This document shows positions 33,028-42,034 of a DNA stretch of 64,000 nucleotides, piece by piece. The DNA is from Nocardioides palaemonis (GTDB taxonomy: Bacteria; Actinomycetota; Actinomycetes; Propionibacteriales; Nocardioidaceae), in the NCBI RefSeq assembly GCF_018275325.1, contig NZ_JAGVQR010000004.1:620001-684000 (forward strand). The letters run 5' to 3'. The notes under the pieces were generated by a model that was not told the DNA's origin, made no database searches, and saw only the letters and a program-made list of their open reading frames with translations. The translations under genes were made by a program, and so were the position numbers. Each line of letters opens with the position of its first letter. The first letter of the stretch is position 1.

Positions 33028-33945
33028 TCACCCGCGTGCGACAGCCTCGACGACCTCGAGGAACCATCGCACCCCTGGGTCGTTGCGCCGGACGGGGTCG
33101 CAGTGCAGCTGGTAGGGCAGCAGCGGGACCGACCACGGCGCCTCGAGGACCGCGACGCCGGCGGCGCCCGCCAGGCGCCGCGCCAGTCGTCCACCGACCA
33201 GGCCGAGCAGCTCGGTGCCGGCGACGAGGAAGGGAACGGCCGCGAAGGTCTGGGCCGTCACCCGCACGTCCATCGTGACGCCGAGGTTCGACAGCAACCG
33301 CTGACCGGGGACGAACCCGTGGAAGGACGTGGCGACGAAGCCTCGTCCGGCGAGGTCGTCCACGGTCCAGCCACGCGCGTCCTCGGCCATCGAGGGGTCG
33401 CAGACGAGTGTCCACCGCTCGGTGAGCAGGTGTCCGGTGGAAGGGAGGTGGTCGTCCTGCCCGGCGGGCAGGAGCATCGCGTCGACCGAGCCGAGCTGGT
33501 CGTGGACGGGAGGACCGGCCAGGTCGACGATCTCGAGGGAGGCCAGCGGTGCACCTGCGAGCAGCGCCTGCACCAGGTCGCCGCCACGGGTCACCACGAA
33601 GTAGTCGCTCGCCGCCAGGGTGAAACGGCGTCGCGTCTGCGCAGGGTCGAAGTCGTCCCGCTGGGTGAGGACGTCGCCGAGGCGTCGCACCAGCTCCTCG
33701 ACCTCGGGGAGGAGCGTGGCGGCGAAGGGGGTGAGCACGCTGGTGCGACCTGCCCGCACGAGGAGGTCGTCGCCGAAGTGCTGGCGCAGACGCTGGAGCG
33801 ACTTGCTCACCGCGGGCTGGGTGAGACCGACCCGACGTGCGGCGGCGCTGACGCTCCTCTCGACGAGCACGGCGTGCAGCGGCACGACGAGGTTGAGGTC
33901 GAGGCGACGCAGGTCGAAGACCTCTGCGGGAGACGGACCGTCCAC
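33028..33945 (-). CDS. LysR-family regulator, last gene of the rhamnose/lactate operon
   Basis: 305 residues, NodD/LeuO-like LysR subtype. The HTH reads LDLNLVVPLHAVLVERSVSAAARRVGLTQPAVS, followed by the effector domain with TLAASDYF. The GTG at 33945 lies 4 bases after the lutC stop, so it is cotranscribed with lutABC and the rha genes rather than divergent as LysR genes usually are. A link to lactate or rhamnose control is inferred from position. A LacI regulator already governs the operon head, so this protein may act on a different promoter. Confidence 0.83.
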   Translation of the reverse strand: MDGPSPAEVFDLRRLDLNLVVPLHAVLVERSVSAAARRVGLTQPAVSKSLQRLRQHFGDDLLVRAGRTSVLTPFAATLLPEVEELVRRLGDVLTQRDDFDPAQTRRRFTLAASDYFVVTRGGDLVQALLAGAPLASLEIVDLAGPPVHDQLGSVDAMLLPAGQDDHLPSTGHLLTERWTLVCDPSMAEDARGWTVDDLAGRGFVATSFHGFVPGQRLLSNLGVTMDVRVTAQTFAAVPFLVAGTELLGLVGGRLARRLAGAAGVAVLEAPWSVPLLPYQLHCDPVRRNDPGVRWFLEVVEAVARG

Positions 33946-33949
33946 GTCG

Positions 33950-34534
33950 TCAACCCACGACCACCACGCGCAGGGTCCGCGGACCGTGGACGCCCTCGAC
34001 CCGGTCGAGCTCGATGTCGCTGGTGGCCGACGGGCCGCTGATCCAGGTCAGCGGTCGCGACGGGTCGAGCAGCGCTAGCGCGTCGGCGACGTCGGCGACG
34101 ACCTGCGCGGCGTCGACGACGCAGACGTGGAGGTCGGGCACGAGCGTGATCGCACGACGCCCCTGGTCGTCGCGGTGGTCGAGGACGATCGTGCCGGTCT
34201 CGGCGACGCCGACCGCGGCGCGGGTGACGACCGCGTCGAGCGCGTCGAGGTCGGCAGCGGTGAGCCCGTCGTCAACAACCGATCCGGCGACCTCGATGCC
34301 CAGACCCGGCGGGACGACGGGGCGCGCCGTCCCGAGGGCCGCGGCCACGACCGCGGCCACCTCGTCGGGCGCGCAGCGGGTGACCTCGGCTCGGTAGTCC
34401 TCGACCCGCTCCGCGAACAGCGCGACCAGGTCGCCACGGTCGGGTACGCGCGGGGCCGCAGGGAGGTCGGTCACGGGCGACACGCCGTCCAGGGCGGAGC
34501 GGACACGCCGCAGGATGTCGTCGCGAGCGCTCAC
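33950..34534 (-). CDS. lutC: Lactate utilization protein C (LUD domain)
   Basis: 194 residues, a single LUD domain with RDDILRRVRSAL at the start, VGVAETGTIVLDH in the middle and WISGPSATSDIELDRVEGVHGPR near the end, which is the closing signature of LutC/YkgG. LutC is the third part of the LutABC L-lactate dehydrogenase complex. The GTG at 34534 overlaps the lutB stop (GTGA); the longer frame is antisense-type Arg-rich sequence. It would complete oxidation of the L-lactate produced from L-lactaldehyde in the upstream rhamnose steps. Confidence 0.88.
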   Translation of the reverse strand: MSARDDILRRVRSALDGVSPVTDLPAAPRVPDRGDLVALFAERVEDYRAEVTRCAPDEVAAVVAAALGTARPVVPPGLGIEVAGSVVDDGLTAADLDALDAVVTRAAVGVAETGTIVLDHRDDQGRRAITLVPDLHVCVVDAAQVVADVADALALLDPSRPLTWISGPSATSDIELDRVEGVHGPRTLRVVVVG

Positions 34535-36054
34535 GTCGGGCCCTCCCCCGTGTGACCAGGCTCTGAGCGGCCGCCGTCGGTCCGCTCCCACCACTCCCGG
34601 AACGACTCCTCCGGCGGGGCGGGCAGGTCGCGGGCGCCGGTCCACGCCGCGCCAGGCCCCGGCAGGCGTCCGGCGGCGGCGCGGCCGCCGGGCAGGGACG
34701 TACGGGAGAACCGGCCGAGCAGTCGGCCCCCGAGGCCGGACGCGCGCTCGGCCAGCGCCAGGCGCTTCGCGGACGAGAAGGTCCACGCGGCCGCCTTCAT
34801 GGCCACCGCCTCAGGCCAATGAGATCCACGCCGTGGGACCCGGTCGCCGCGGTGGGAGTCGACGACCGCGGCGCGCTGGTCGACCAGCACCGACGGGATG
34901 TCGATCCGGACGGGGCAGACCTCGAAGCACGCGCCGCAGAGCGAGGAGGCGTAGGGCAGGGAGGCGGTCTGCTCGTCCTCGATGCCCCTCAGCAGCGGAT
35001 TGAGGATCGCGCCGATCGGGCCGGGGTAGACCGAGCCGTAGGCGTGGCCGCCCGTCCGCTCGTAGACCGGGCAGACGTTGAGGCACGCCGAGCAGCGGAT
35101 GCAGCGCAGCGCCTGGCGCCCGACGTCGTCGGCGAGCGCGCGGGTGCGGCCGTTGTCGAGCAGGACGACGTGGACCTCCTGCGGCCCGTCGCCGGGCGTC
35201 ACGCCCGACCAGGTCGACGTATAGGGATTCATCCGCTCGCCGGTCGACGAGCGCGGCAGCAGCCGCAGCATGGGGTCGAGGTCGGACCAGGTGGCGACGA
35301 CCTTCTCGATGCCGACGACGCTGACCAGGACCGCGGGGAGCGTCAGGCACATCCGGCCGTTGCCCTCGGACTCGACGACGACGAGGGTGCCGGTGTCGGC
35401 CACCGCGAAGTTCGCGCCGCTCACGCCGACCTTGGCGCGCAGGAACTTCTCGCGCAGGTGCTCGCGGGCGGCGCCGGCGAGCACCGCGGGCTCGTCGGTC
35501 AGGTCGGCCGGGGCGGGTCGCCCGACGGCGGCCATCCGGCGCAGGAAGATCTCGCGCACCTCGGCGCGGTTGCGGTGGATCGCCGGCACGAGGATGTGGG
35601 ACGGCAGGTCCTCGCCGAGCTGGACGATGAGCTCGGCCAGGTCGGTCTCCCAGGCGGCGATGCCCTCGGCCTCGAGCGCCTCGTTGAGCCCGATCTCCGC
35701 GGTCGCCATCGACTTGACCTTCACGACCTCGTCGGCGCCGTGGTCCTTCGCGACGGACGCGACGATCGCGCACGCCTCCTCGGCGTCGCGAGCCCAGTGG
35801 ACGGTGGCGCCGGCCCGGACCAGCGAGGCCTCGAGGGTCTCGAGGTGGGTGGCGAGGTCGCGCAGCGCGGCCTCCTTGACCGCGGCGCCGGCGACGCGGA
35901 GCTCCTCCCAGTCCTCGACCTCGGCGACCACCTTCGCGCGCTTGTCGCGGATGGTGCGGGTGGCGTGGGCGAGGTTGCGCCGCAGCTGGGTGTCGCCGAG
36001 GGCGGCACGCGCGGCCTCGGGGAAGGCCGGCATCCCGACGAACGTGGCGCTCAT
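34531..36054 (-). CDS. lutB: Lactate utilization iron-sulfur protein LutB
   Basis: 507 residues: an N-terminal LUD domain (DTGTLVVVESEGNGRM) followed by two ferredoxin-type clusters, CIRCSACLNVCPVY (about residues 320-333) and CGACFEVCPVRIDIP (about 368-382), each with the CxxCxxCxxxCP pattern for [4Fe-4S]. A C-terminal DUF3390-type tail follows. It is the electron-transfer core of LutABC. It starts by ATGA overlap with lutA, and lutC starts in its stop. The product works on the cytoplasmic membrane side, passing electrons from L-lactate to quinone. Confidence 0.92.
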   Translation of the reverse strand: MSATFVGMPAFPEAARAALGDTQLRRNLAHATRTIRDKRAKVVAEVEDWEELRVAGAAVKEAALRDLATHLETLEASLVRAGATVHWARDAEEACAIVASVAKDHGADEVVKVKSMATAEIGLNEALEAEGIAAWETDLAELIVQLGEDLPSHILVPAIHRNRAEVREIFLRRMAAVGRPAPADLTDEPAVLAGAAREHLREKFLRAKVGVSGANFAVADTGTLVVVESEGNGRMCLTLPAVLVSVVGIEKVVATWSDLDPMLRLLPRSSTGERMNPYTSTWSGVTPGDGPQEVHVVLLDNGRTRALADDVGRQALRCIRCSACLNVCPVYERTGGHAYGSVYPGPIGAILNPLLRGIEDEQTASLPYASSLCGACFEVCPVRIDIPSVLVDQRAAVVDSHRGDRVPRRGSHWPEAVAMKAAAWTFSSAKRLALAERASGLGGRLLGRFSRTSLPGGRAAAGRLPGPGAAWTGARDLPAPPEESFREWWERTDGGRSEPGHTGEGPT

Positions 36055-36788
36055 GCGTCCTCCTCCGTGCTGGCCAGGACCTCGGCGAGGTGCATGACTC
36101 GTACGCCCGCGCGCTGCCGCGACAGCACGCCACCGACGTGCATCAGGCACGAGCTGTCGCCCGCGACCAGGACCTCGGCGCCGGTGTCGCGGACGTGGCG
36201 GGCCTTGTCGGCGCCCATCGCGACGGACGTGTCGGCGTTCTTGACCGCGAACGTCCCGCCGAACCCGCAGCACTCGGTCGCGTGGGGCAGGTCGACCAGC
36301 TCGATGCCGCGCACCGCCTCGAGCAGCCGGGTGGGCCGGTCGCCGACCCCGAGCATCCGCAGGCTGTGGCAGGTCGGGTGGTAGGTCACGCGATGCGGGA
36401 AGTAGGCCCCCACGTCGGTCACGCCGAGCACGTCGACGAGGAACTCGGTCAGCTCGTGGGTCCGCGGGCCGGTCTTCGCGACCGCCGCCGCCAGCGCCGG
36501 GTCACCCGAGCGCTCCGCGACGATCGAGTGCTGGTGGCGCGCTGAGCCGGCGCACGATCCCGACGGCGTGACGATCGCGTCGTAGCCGGCGAACGCGTCG
36601 ACGAAGGTCCGCACGACCGGCACCGCCTCGTCGAGGTAGCCGGTGTTGACCATCGGCTGCCCGCAGCACGTCTGCGCGGCCGGGAAGTCGACGTCGACCC
36701 CGAGGCGCCGCAGCAGCCGCACGACCGCCTTCCCCACGTCGGGGAACATCGCGTCGTTGACGCAGGTGACCTGCAGGGCGATCCTCAC
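36051..36788 (-). CDS. lutA: Lactate utilization CCG-domain protein LutA
   Basis: 245 residues with two cysteine-rich CCG domains: QTCCGQPMVNTGY (about residue 37) and ATECCGFGGTF (about 168), the ligand motifs of the non-canonical clusters seen in LutA and heterodisulfide reductase B. GTG at 36788 is chosen because it overlaps the rhaB stop (GTGA) and has GGGAGG nine bases upstream; the ATG at 36797 lies too close to that site. It forms the LutABC complex with the next two genes and links rhamnose breakdown to pyruvate. Confidence 0.9.
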   Translation of the reverse strand: MRIALQVTCVNDAMFPDVGKAVVRLLRRLGVDVDFPAAQTCCGQPMVNTGYLDEAVPVVRTFVDAFAGYDAIVTPSGSCAGSARHQHSIVAERSGDPALAAAVAKTGPRTHELTEFLVDVLGVTDVGAYFPHRVTYHPTCHSLRMLGVGDRPTRLLEAVRGIELVDLPHATECCGFGGTFAVKNADTSVAMGADKARHVRDTGAEVLVAGDSSCLMHVGGVLSRQRAGVRVMHLAEVLASTEEDA

Positions 36789-38272
36789 GTCTCGCATCCT
36801 CCCACCACGCGCCGCTCGGCCGCGTCCCAGTCGAGACCGGCACGCGGGTCGTGCCGGCGTACGTCGTGGGTCTCGCGCACGAGCGCACGCATCGCGGAGA
36901 GGTCGGGGAGGTCGGCGCCGAGGGCGCGGGCCTGGACGAGCGCGTTGCCGAGGGCGGCGGCCTCGGCGGGGCCGGCGAGCACCGGGACGCCGAGGGCGTC
37001 CGCGGTGAGCTGGCAGAGCAGGTGGTTGTGCGCGCCGCCGCCGACGACGTGCACGACGTCGAGGTCCTGCCCGGCCAACCGGGCGGCGGTGCGCAGGTGG
37101 CGGCGGTAGGCCAGGGCCAGGCTGTCGAGGACGCAGCGGGTGATCTCGCCCGGGGTCTGGGGCACCGGCTCACCGGCGGCCCGCGCGAGCGCGACGACCC
37201 GCTCGGGCATCGGGTCGGTCGCGGTGCCGGGGCCGAGCAGCGAGGGGTGGTTGATGTCGATGACGGTGCGCAGCGGCGCCGCGGTGCTCGCGCCGGAGAG
37301 GAGGGACGCGAGGTCGGTGGCAGGAGTGCCTCGGTCCTTCCACGCGCGCAGGCACTCCGAGAGCACCCACAGGCCCATCACGTTCTTGAGGAAGCGGATC
37401 GTGCCGTCGACGCCGCCCTCGTTGGTGAAGTCGGCCTCGCGCGCCTCGTCGGTCAGGACGGGGGCGTCGAGCTCGAGGCCGACGAGCGACCACGTGCCGG
37501 ACGAGATGTAGCCGAAGCCCGGCTCGGAGGCCGGGACGGCGACGACGGCCGACGCGGTGTCGTGCGACCCGACGGCGACCACCGGCACGTCGTCGGTGCC
37601 GAGGTCGGCGGCCACCTCCGGGCGCAGCGGGCCGACCACCGAGCCGGCGTCGCGCAGGGCGGGGAGGATCGACCACGGCAGTCCGAGGCGCCGCGCGAGG
37701 TCGCTGGACCACTCCCCCGTCGTCACGTCGAGCAGGCCGGTGGTGGAGGCGTTGGTGCGCTCGGCGCCGACCTGCCCGGTCAGCCAGTAGTCGAGCAGGT
37801 CGGGCAGCAGCAACAACGTGTGGGCCGACTCCAGGGCCGCGCTGCCACGGGCGGCGACAAGCTGGAAGACGGTGGTGAACGGCAGCTGCTGGAGGCCGTT
37901 CACGGCGTACTGCTCCCGCACGTCGACGGTCCTCGCGACGAGCTCCGGTACGTCGCGGGTCCGCGGGTCGCGGTGGCTGTGGGGGTTGCCGAGCAGCTCC
38001 CCGTCGCGGTCGAGCAGGCCGTAGTCGACCGCCCACGAGTCGACGCCGATGCCGTGGAGGTCGCCGGTCCGGGCGACCTCGGCGATCCCGGCGAGCACCT
38101 CGCGGTGGATCCCGAGGACGTCCCAGAACAGCGAACCGCCGACCGGCACTCCCCCGTTGGGGAACCGGTGCGCCTCGGTCAGCGTGAGCACCCCGGGCCC
38201 CACGCGCGCGGCCATCACCCGGCCGCTGGTCGCGCCGAGGTCGACGGCCGCGACGCGCAGGGTCGCGGTCAC
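36785..38272 (-). CDS. rhaB: Rhamnulokinase
   Basis: 495 residues, FGGY carbohydrate kinase fold. The N-terminal phosphate loop is VDLGATSGRV; GIGVDSWAVDYGLLD and GSHDTASAVVAVP mark the sugar and hinge regions; VVGGGAHNHLLCQLTAD binds the adenine. The DSWAVDYG segment and length match RhaB, which phosphorylates L-rhamnulose at C1. It starts by GTGA overlap with the aldolase-dehydrogenase gene, and lutA follows by GTGA overlap, all leftward. Together with RhaI and the RhaEW-type enzyme it completes the phosphorylated rhamnose pathway. Confidence 0.93.
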   Translation of the reverse strand: MTATLRVAAVDLGATSGRVMAARVGPGVLTLTEAHRFPNGGVPVGGSLFWDVLGIHREVLAGIAEVARTGDLHGIGVDSWAVDYGLLDRDGELLGNPHSHRDPRTRDVPELVARTVDVREQYAVNGLQQLPFTTVFQLVAARGSAALESAHTLLLLPDLLDYWLTGQVGAERTNASTTGLLDVTTGEWSSDLARRLGLPWSILPALRDAGSVVGPLRPEVAADLGTDDVPVVAVGSHDTASAVVAVPASEPGFGYISSGTWSLVGLELDAPVLTDEAREADFTNEGGVDGTIRFLKNVMGLWVLSECLRAWKDRGTPATDLASLLSGASTAAPLRTVIDINHPSLLGPGTATDPMPERVVALARAAGEPVPQTPGEITRCVLDSLALAYRRHLRTAARLAGQDLDVVHVVGGGAHNHLLCQLTADALGVPVLAGPAEAAALGNALVQARALGADLPDLSAMRALVRETHDVRRHDPRAGLDWDAAERRVVGGCET

Positions 38273-40326
38273 CGCAGGAACGCCGCGGCCACGCCGGCGT
38301 CGACGGGGATGTGCAGGCCGGTGGTGTGGCTGAGCTCGGCGGAGCAGAGCACGAAGACCGCGTTGGCGATGTTGTCCGGCAGCACCTCGCGCTTGAGGAT
38401 CGTGCGCTGGGCGTAGAACTTGCCGAGGTCCTGCTCCTCCACGCCGTAGACGGCGGCGCGGTTCGCGCCCCAGCCCGACGCGAAGATGCCCGAGCCCTGG
38501 ACGACGCCGTCGGGGTTGACGCCGTTGACCTTGATGCCGTGCTCGCCGAGCTCGGCGGCCAGCAGCCGCACCTGGTGGGCCTGGTCGGCCTTGGCGGCGC
38601 CGTAGGCGACGTTGTTGGGGCCGGCGAAGATCGAGTTCTTCGAGGAGATGTAGACGATGTCGCCGCCCATCCCCTGCGCGATCATCGCCCGCGCGGCGGC
38701 CTGCGCGACGAGGAACGAGCCCTTGGCCATCACGTCGTGCTGGAGGTCCCAGTCCTGCTCGGTGGTCTCGAGCAGGGAGCGCGAGAGCGAGAGGCCGGCG
38801 TTGTTGACGACGAGGTCGACGCCGCCGAAGGCGAGCACCGTCGCGTCGACGGCGGCCTGCACAGCGGCGGCGTCCGACACGTCGACCTGCACGCCGACCG
38901 CGACGTCGGTCGAGCCGCCAAGCTCATCGGAAATGGCTGCCGCAGCCGCCTGCGCCTTCTCCAGCGACAGGTCGGCGATGACGACGGCCGCGCCCTCGGC
39001 GGCGAGCCTGCGCGCCGTGGCGAGGCCGATGCCGGACGCGGCGCCGGTGACCAGCGCGACACGGGTCGCCAGCGGCTTCGGCTTCGGCATCCGCTGGAGC
39101 TTGGCCTCCTCGAGCGCCCAGTACTCGATGCGGAACTTCTCCGCCTCGTCGATCGGGGCGTACGACGACAGCCCCTCGGCCCCGCGCATCACGTTGATCG
39201 CGTTGACGTAGAACTCGCCGGCGACGCGGGCGGTCTGCTTGTCCTTGCCGAAGCTGAACATGCCGACGCCGGGCACCAGCACGATGAGGGGGTCCTTGCC
39301 GCGGATCGCCGGGCTGTCGGGGGTGGCGTGGCGGTCGTAGTAGGCCTGGTAGTCCTCGCGGTAGGACACCGCGAGCTCCTGGAGCCGGGCGATGCTGTCC
39401 TCCACGGAGGCAGAGGCCGGGAGGTCGAGGACCAGTGGCTTGACCTTGGTGCGGAGGAAGTGGTCGGGGCACGAGGTGCCGAGCGCGCCGAGTCGGGGGT
39501 GCTCGGCGTGGGCGAGGAAGTCGAGGACCTCGTCGGTGTCGGTGAAGTGGCCGACCATCGGCCGGTCCGCCGACGCGATACCGCGGACCGTCGGCGCGAG
39601 GGCCGCGGCCTTCGCCCGGCGCTCGTCCTCCGGCAGGGCGGCGTAGCCCTCGAGCGCGGGGCCGAACGGCTCGGCCTTCGAGTGCTCGGCGATGTAGGAG
39701 GCGGCGGCCTCGATGATCCAGAGGCTGTTGGCCTCGGCCTCCTCGCTCGTGTCGCCCCACGCGGTGATGCCGTGGCCACCGAGGATGCAGCCGCGCGCCT
39801 GCGGGTTCTTCTCCTTGATCTCGGCGATGTCGAGGCCGAGCTGGAAGCCGGGACGGCGCCACGGCACCCACACGACCTGGTCGCCGAAGATCGTGGTGGT
39901 GAGCTCCTGGCCGTCGGCGGACGTCGCGATCGCGATGCCGGAGTCGGGGTGCAGGTGGTCGACGTGGGCGGCGTCGACGAGCCCGTGCATCGCGGTGTCG
40001 ATCGACGGCGCGGCGCCGCCCTTGCCGTGCAGGCAGTAGTCGAACGCCGCGACCATCTCGTCCTCGCGCTCGAGCCCGGGGTAGACGTCGACGAGCGCCC
40101 GCATCCGGTCCAGGCGGAGCACGGCCAGGCCCGACGGGGTCAGGGTGCCGAGGTCGCCGCCGGAACCCTTCACCCAGACCAGCTCGACGTCCTCGCCGGT
40201 GACCGGGTCGGTCTCGGTGCCCTTGGCGGAGGTGTTGCCGCCGGCGTAGTTGGTGTTGCGGGGGTCGGCGCCCAGCCGGTTCGAGCGCTCGACGAGCGCG
40301 GCGACGGTGGGGTTGAGGTCGTTCAC
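38269..40326 (-). CDS. rhaEW: Bifunctional rhamnulose-1-phosphate aldolase / lactaldehyde dehydrogenase (RhaEW type)
   Basis: 685 residues in two domains. Residues 1 to about 420 are a class II (fuculose/rhamnulose) aldolase, with NYAGGNTSAKG, VWVKGSGGDLG and zinc-ligand region HPDSGIAIATSADG. Residues about 430-685 are a short-chain dehydrogenase: VTGAASGIGLATARRL, NNAGLS, a catalytic Ser-Tyr-Lys set in ISSKNSIFAGPNNVAYGAAK, and VNGVNPDGVVQGSG. The aldolase gives DHAP and L-lactaldehyde; the dehydrogenase would oxidise lactaldehyde to L-lactate for LutABC. The GTG at 40326 has AAGGAA eight bases upstream. The longer open frame upstream is not coding. Confidence 0.92.
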   Translation of the reverse strand: MNDLNPTVAALVERSNRLGADPRNTNYAGGNTSAKGTETDPVTGEDVELVWVKGSGGDLGTLTPSGLAVLRLDRMRALVDVYPGLEREDEMVAAFDYCLHGKGGAAPSIDTAMHGLVDAAHVDHLHPDSGIAIATSADGQELTTTIFGDQVVWVPWRRPGFQLGLDIAEIKEKNPQARGCILGGHGITAWGDTSEEAEANSLWIIEAAASYIAEHSKAEPFGPALEGYAALPEDERRAKAAALAPTVRGIASADRPMVGHFTDTDEVLDFLAHAEHPRLGALGTSCPDHFLRTKVKPLVLDLPASASVEDSIARLQELAVSYREDYQAYYDRHATPDSPAIRGKDPLIVLVPGVGMFSFGKDKQTARVAGEFYVNAINVMRGAEGLSSYAPIDEAEKFRIEYWALEEAKLQRMPKPKPLATRVALVTGAASGIGLATARRLAAEGAAVVIADLSLEKAQAAAAAISDELGGSTDVAVGVQVDVSDAAAVQAAVDATVLAFGGVDLVVNNAGLSLSRSLLETTEQDWDLQHDVMAKGSFLVAQAAARAMIAQGMGGDIVYISSKNSIFAGPNNVAYGAAKADQAHQVRLLAAELGEHGIKVNGVNPDGVVQGSGIFASGWGANRAAVYGVEEQDLGKFYAQRTILKREVLPDNIANAVFVLCSAELSHTTGLHIPVDAGVAAAFLR

Positions 40327-40358
40327 GGTGCAGTTCCTTCGGGTCGGGACGGAGGTCG

Positions 40359-41537
40359 TCAGTTCCAGCTCAGCTGCGAGCCACCGACGCGGTCGGCCTC
40401 GATCTGCTGCTGGTGGCCGGAGTCGAGGTAGGCGCGCATCGGGTCGCCCGGCAGGCCGCGCTCCTCGCGCCACGCGGCGAGGTCGGCGCGCACGTCGGTG
40501 TAGAAGGCGTCCATGAAGACCTGGTTGGCCAGCAGCACGTCGCCGGACTCGCGGGCGGCGTCGAGCGCCTCGGTGTCGAGCAGCAGCGCGCGGGCGGTCA
40601 TCTCCTGCACGTTGAGCACCGAGCGGATCTGGCCGGGGATCTTGGCCTCGATGTTGTGGCACTGGTCGAGCATCAGCGCGACGTTGTTGGGCGTGCCGTC
40701 GGCCTGGTTGCCGAAGCCGCCGCCGCGGACCACCTCGACCATGATCCGGAAGAGCTGGAACGGGTCGGCCGCGCCGACGATCAGGTCGTCGTCGGCGTAG
40801 AAGCGGCTGTTGAAGTCGAAGGAGCCGAGCTTCCCGAGCCGCAGGAGCTGGGCGACGATGAACTCGATGTTGGTGCCCGGCGCGTGGTGGCCGGTGTCGA
40901 GGCACACCATCGCGCGTTCGCCGAGGGCGGCCACGTGGGCGTACGACGTGCCCCAGTCCGGGACGTCGGTGTGGTAGAACGCCGGCTCGAAGAACTTGTA
41001 CTCCAGCACCAGCCGCTGGTCCTCGGAGAGCTGGTCGTAGATGGTGCGCAGGCCCTCGGCCAGCCGGTCCTGGCGGGCGCGCATGTCGCCCTGGCCGGGG
41101 TAGTTCGTGCCCTCGGCGAGCCAGATCTTGAGGTCGCGCGAGCCGGTCCGGTTCATCACCTCGATGCACTCGAGGTGGTGGTCGACCGCCTTCTGCCGGA
41201 TGCGGGCGTCGGTGTGGGTGAGCGCGCCGAGCTTGTAGTCGTCGTCCTGGAAGGTGTTGGAGTTGATCGTGCCGAGCGCGACGCCCTGCTCCTTGGCGTA
41301 CGCCGCGAGCGCGGCGTAGTCGTCGACGGCGTCCCACGGGATGTGCAGCGCCACCGTCGGGGCGAGGCCGGTGAAGGCGTGGACCGTCGCGGCGTCGGCG
41401 ATCTTCTCCTCGACGGTGCGCGGGGTGCCGGGCGAGCCGAACACCTTGAAGCGGGTGCCGGAGTTGCCGTAGGCCCAGGACGGGACCTCGATGGCGAGCT
41501 CGCCGAGCCGGTCGCTGATCTGGGAGAAGGAAGTCAT
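40359..41537 (-). CDS. rhaI: L-rhamnose isomerase, RhaI type
   Basis: 392 residues, xylose-isomerase-like TIM barrel of the RhaI branch rather than RhaA. Metal-binding and catalytic stretches include KIWLAEGTNYPGQGDMR, LEYKFFEPAFYHTD, MVCLDTGHHAPGTNIEF and GSFDFNSRFYADDD. It converts L-rhamnose to L-rhamnulose with a divalent metal. The ATG at 41537 shares its A with the stop of the mutarotase gene (TGATG), so translation is coupled. The 32-base gap to the next gene holds the RhaEW ribosome-binding site. Confidence 0.92.
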   Translation of the reverse strand: MTSFSQISDRLGELAIEVPSWAYGNSGTRFKVFGSPGTPRTVEEKIADAATVHAFTGLAPTVALHIPWDAVDDYAALAAYAKEQGVALGTINSNTFQDDDYKLGALTHTDARIRQKAVDHHLECIEVMNRTGSRDLKIWLAEGTNYPGQGDMRARQDRLAEGLRTIYDQLSEDQRLVLEYKFFEPAFYHTDVPDWGTSYAHVAALGERAMVCLDTGHHAPGTNIEFIVAQLLRLGKLGSFDFNSRFYADDDLIVGAADPFQLFRIMVEVVRGGGFGNQADGTPNNVALMLDQCHNIEAKIPGQIRSVLNVQEMTARALLLDTEALDAARESGDVLLANQVFMDAFYTDVRADLAAWREERGLPGDPMRAYLDSGHQQQIEADRVGGSQLSWN

Positions 41538-41899
41538 CACTGGTCCGTCGCTGGTGTCGTGGTGGTGTGGGCGGCGAGCTGGTCCTCGAGGTGGAAGACC
41601 TCGGCCAGCTGCAGGAAGCCCTGGTCGGGCAGCAGGTCGAGCTCCTCGAAGAACTCGCCCATCTCGGCCTGCCACCGGGCGTTGACGTCGGTGGCGGCCA
41701 TGCCGGCCTGGGCCGCGGCGAGGTCTGGGGTCTCGAGGTAGCCCACGAGCAGGCCGTCGTCGCGGAGGAAGAGGGAGTAGTTGTGCCAACCCGTGTCGTG
41801 CAGCGCCCGGAGCATGTCGGGCCACACGGCCGCGTGACGCTCGGCGTACTCCTCCATGCGGTCGGGCTTGACCTGGAGGGTGAAGCAGACGCGGTGCAT
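41537..41899 (-). CDS. rhaM: L-rhamnose mutarotase
   Basis: 120 residues of the RhaM/YiiL dimeric ferredoxin-like family. HRVCFTLQVKPDRMEEYAERHAAVW carries the conserved His near residue 20, and WHNYSLFLRDDGLLVGYLE the central strands. It speeds interconversion of alpha- and beta-L-rhamnose so that RhaI is supplied. ATG 41899 follows AGAGAGG by nine bases. It is the first gene of the catabolic block and lies downstream of the importer's binding-protein gene, separated from it by a palindromic repeat element (41924-42004). Confidence 0.92.
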   Translation of the reverse strand: MHRVCFTLQVKPDRMEEYAERHAAVWPDMLRALHDTGWHNYSLFLRDDGLLVGYLETPDLAAAQAGMAATDVNARWQAEMGEFFEELDLLPDQGFLQLAEVFHLEDQLAAHTTTTPATDQ

Positions 41900-41923
41900 C
41901 GTGCCTGGCCTCTCTGGTTGCCG

Positions 41924-42004
41924 TTGGTCGAGGAGGGCCCTCCGGGGCCCGTCACGAGACCCGGTCAGGGGTCTCGTGACGGGACTTCGTCCCTCCTCGA
42001 CCAA
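41924..42004. repeat. REP-like palindromic repeat, copy 1
   Basis: Nested inverted repeats: outer arms TTGGTCGAGGAGGG (41924-41937) and CCCTCCTCGACCAA (41991-42004), inner arms CCCGTCACGAGACCC (41948-41962) and GGGTCTCGTGACGGG (41969-41983) with a 6-base loop. The right half recurs at 52382-52419. In the transcript it would fold into a very stable hairpin between the importer and catabolic genes, possibly lowering readthrough or protecting the upstream message. Confidence 0.75.
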
Positions 42005-42034
42005 CGAGGTGGTGGTGCGGGGCGAGCTCGACGA

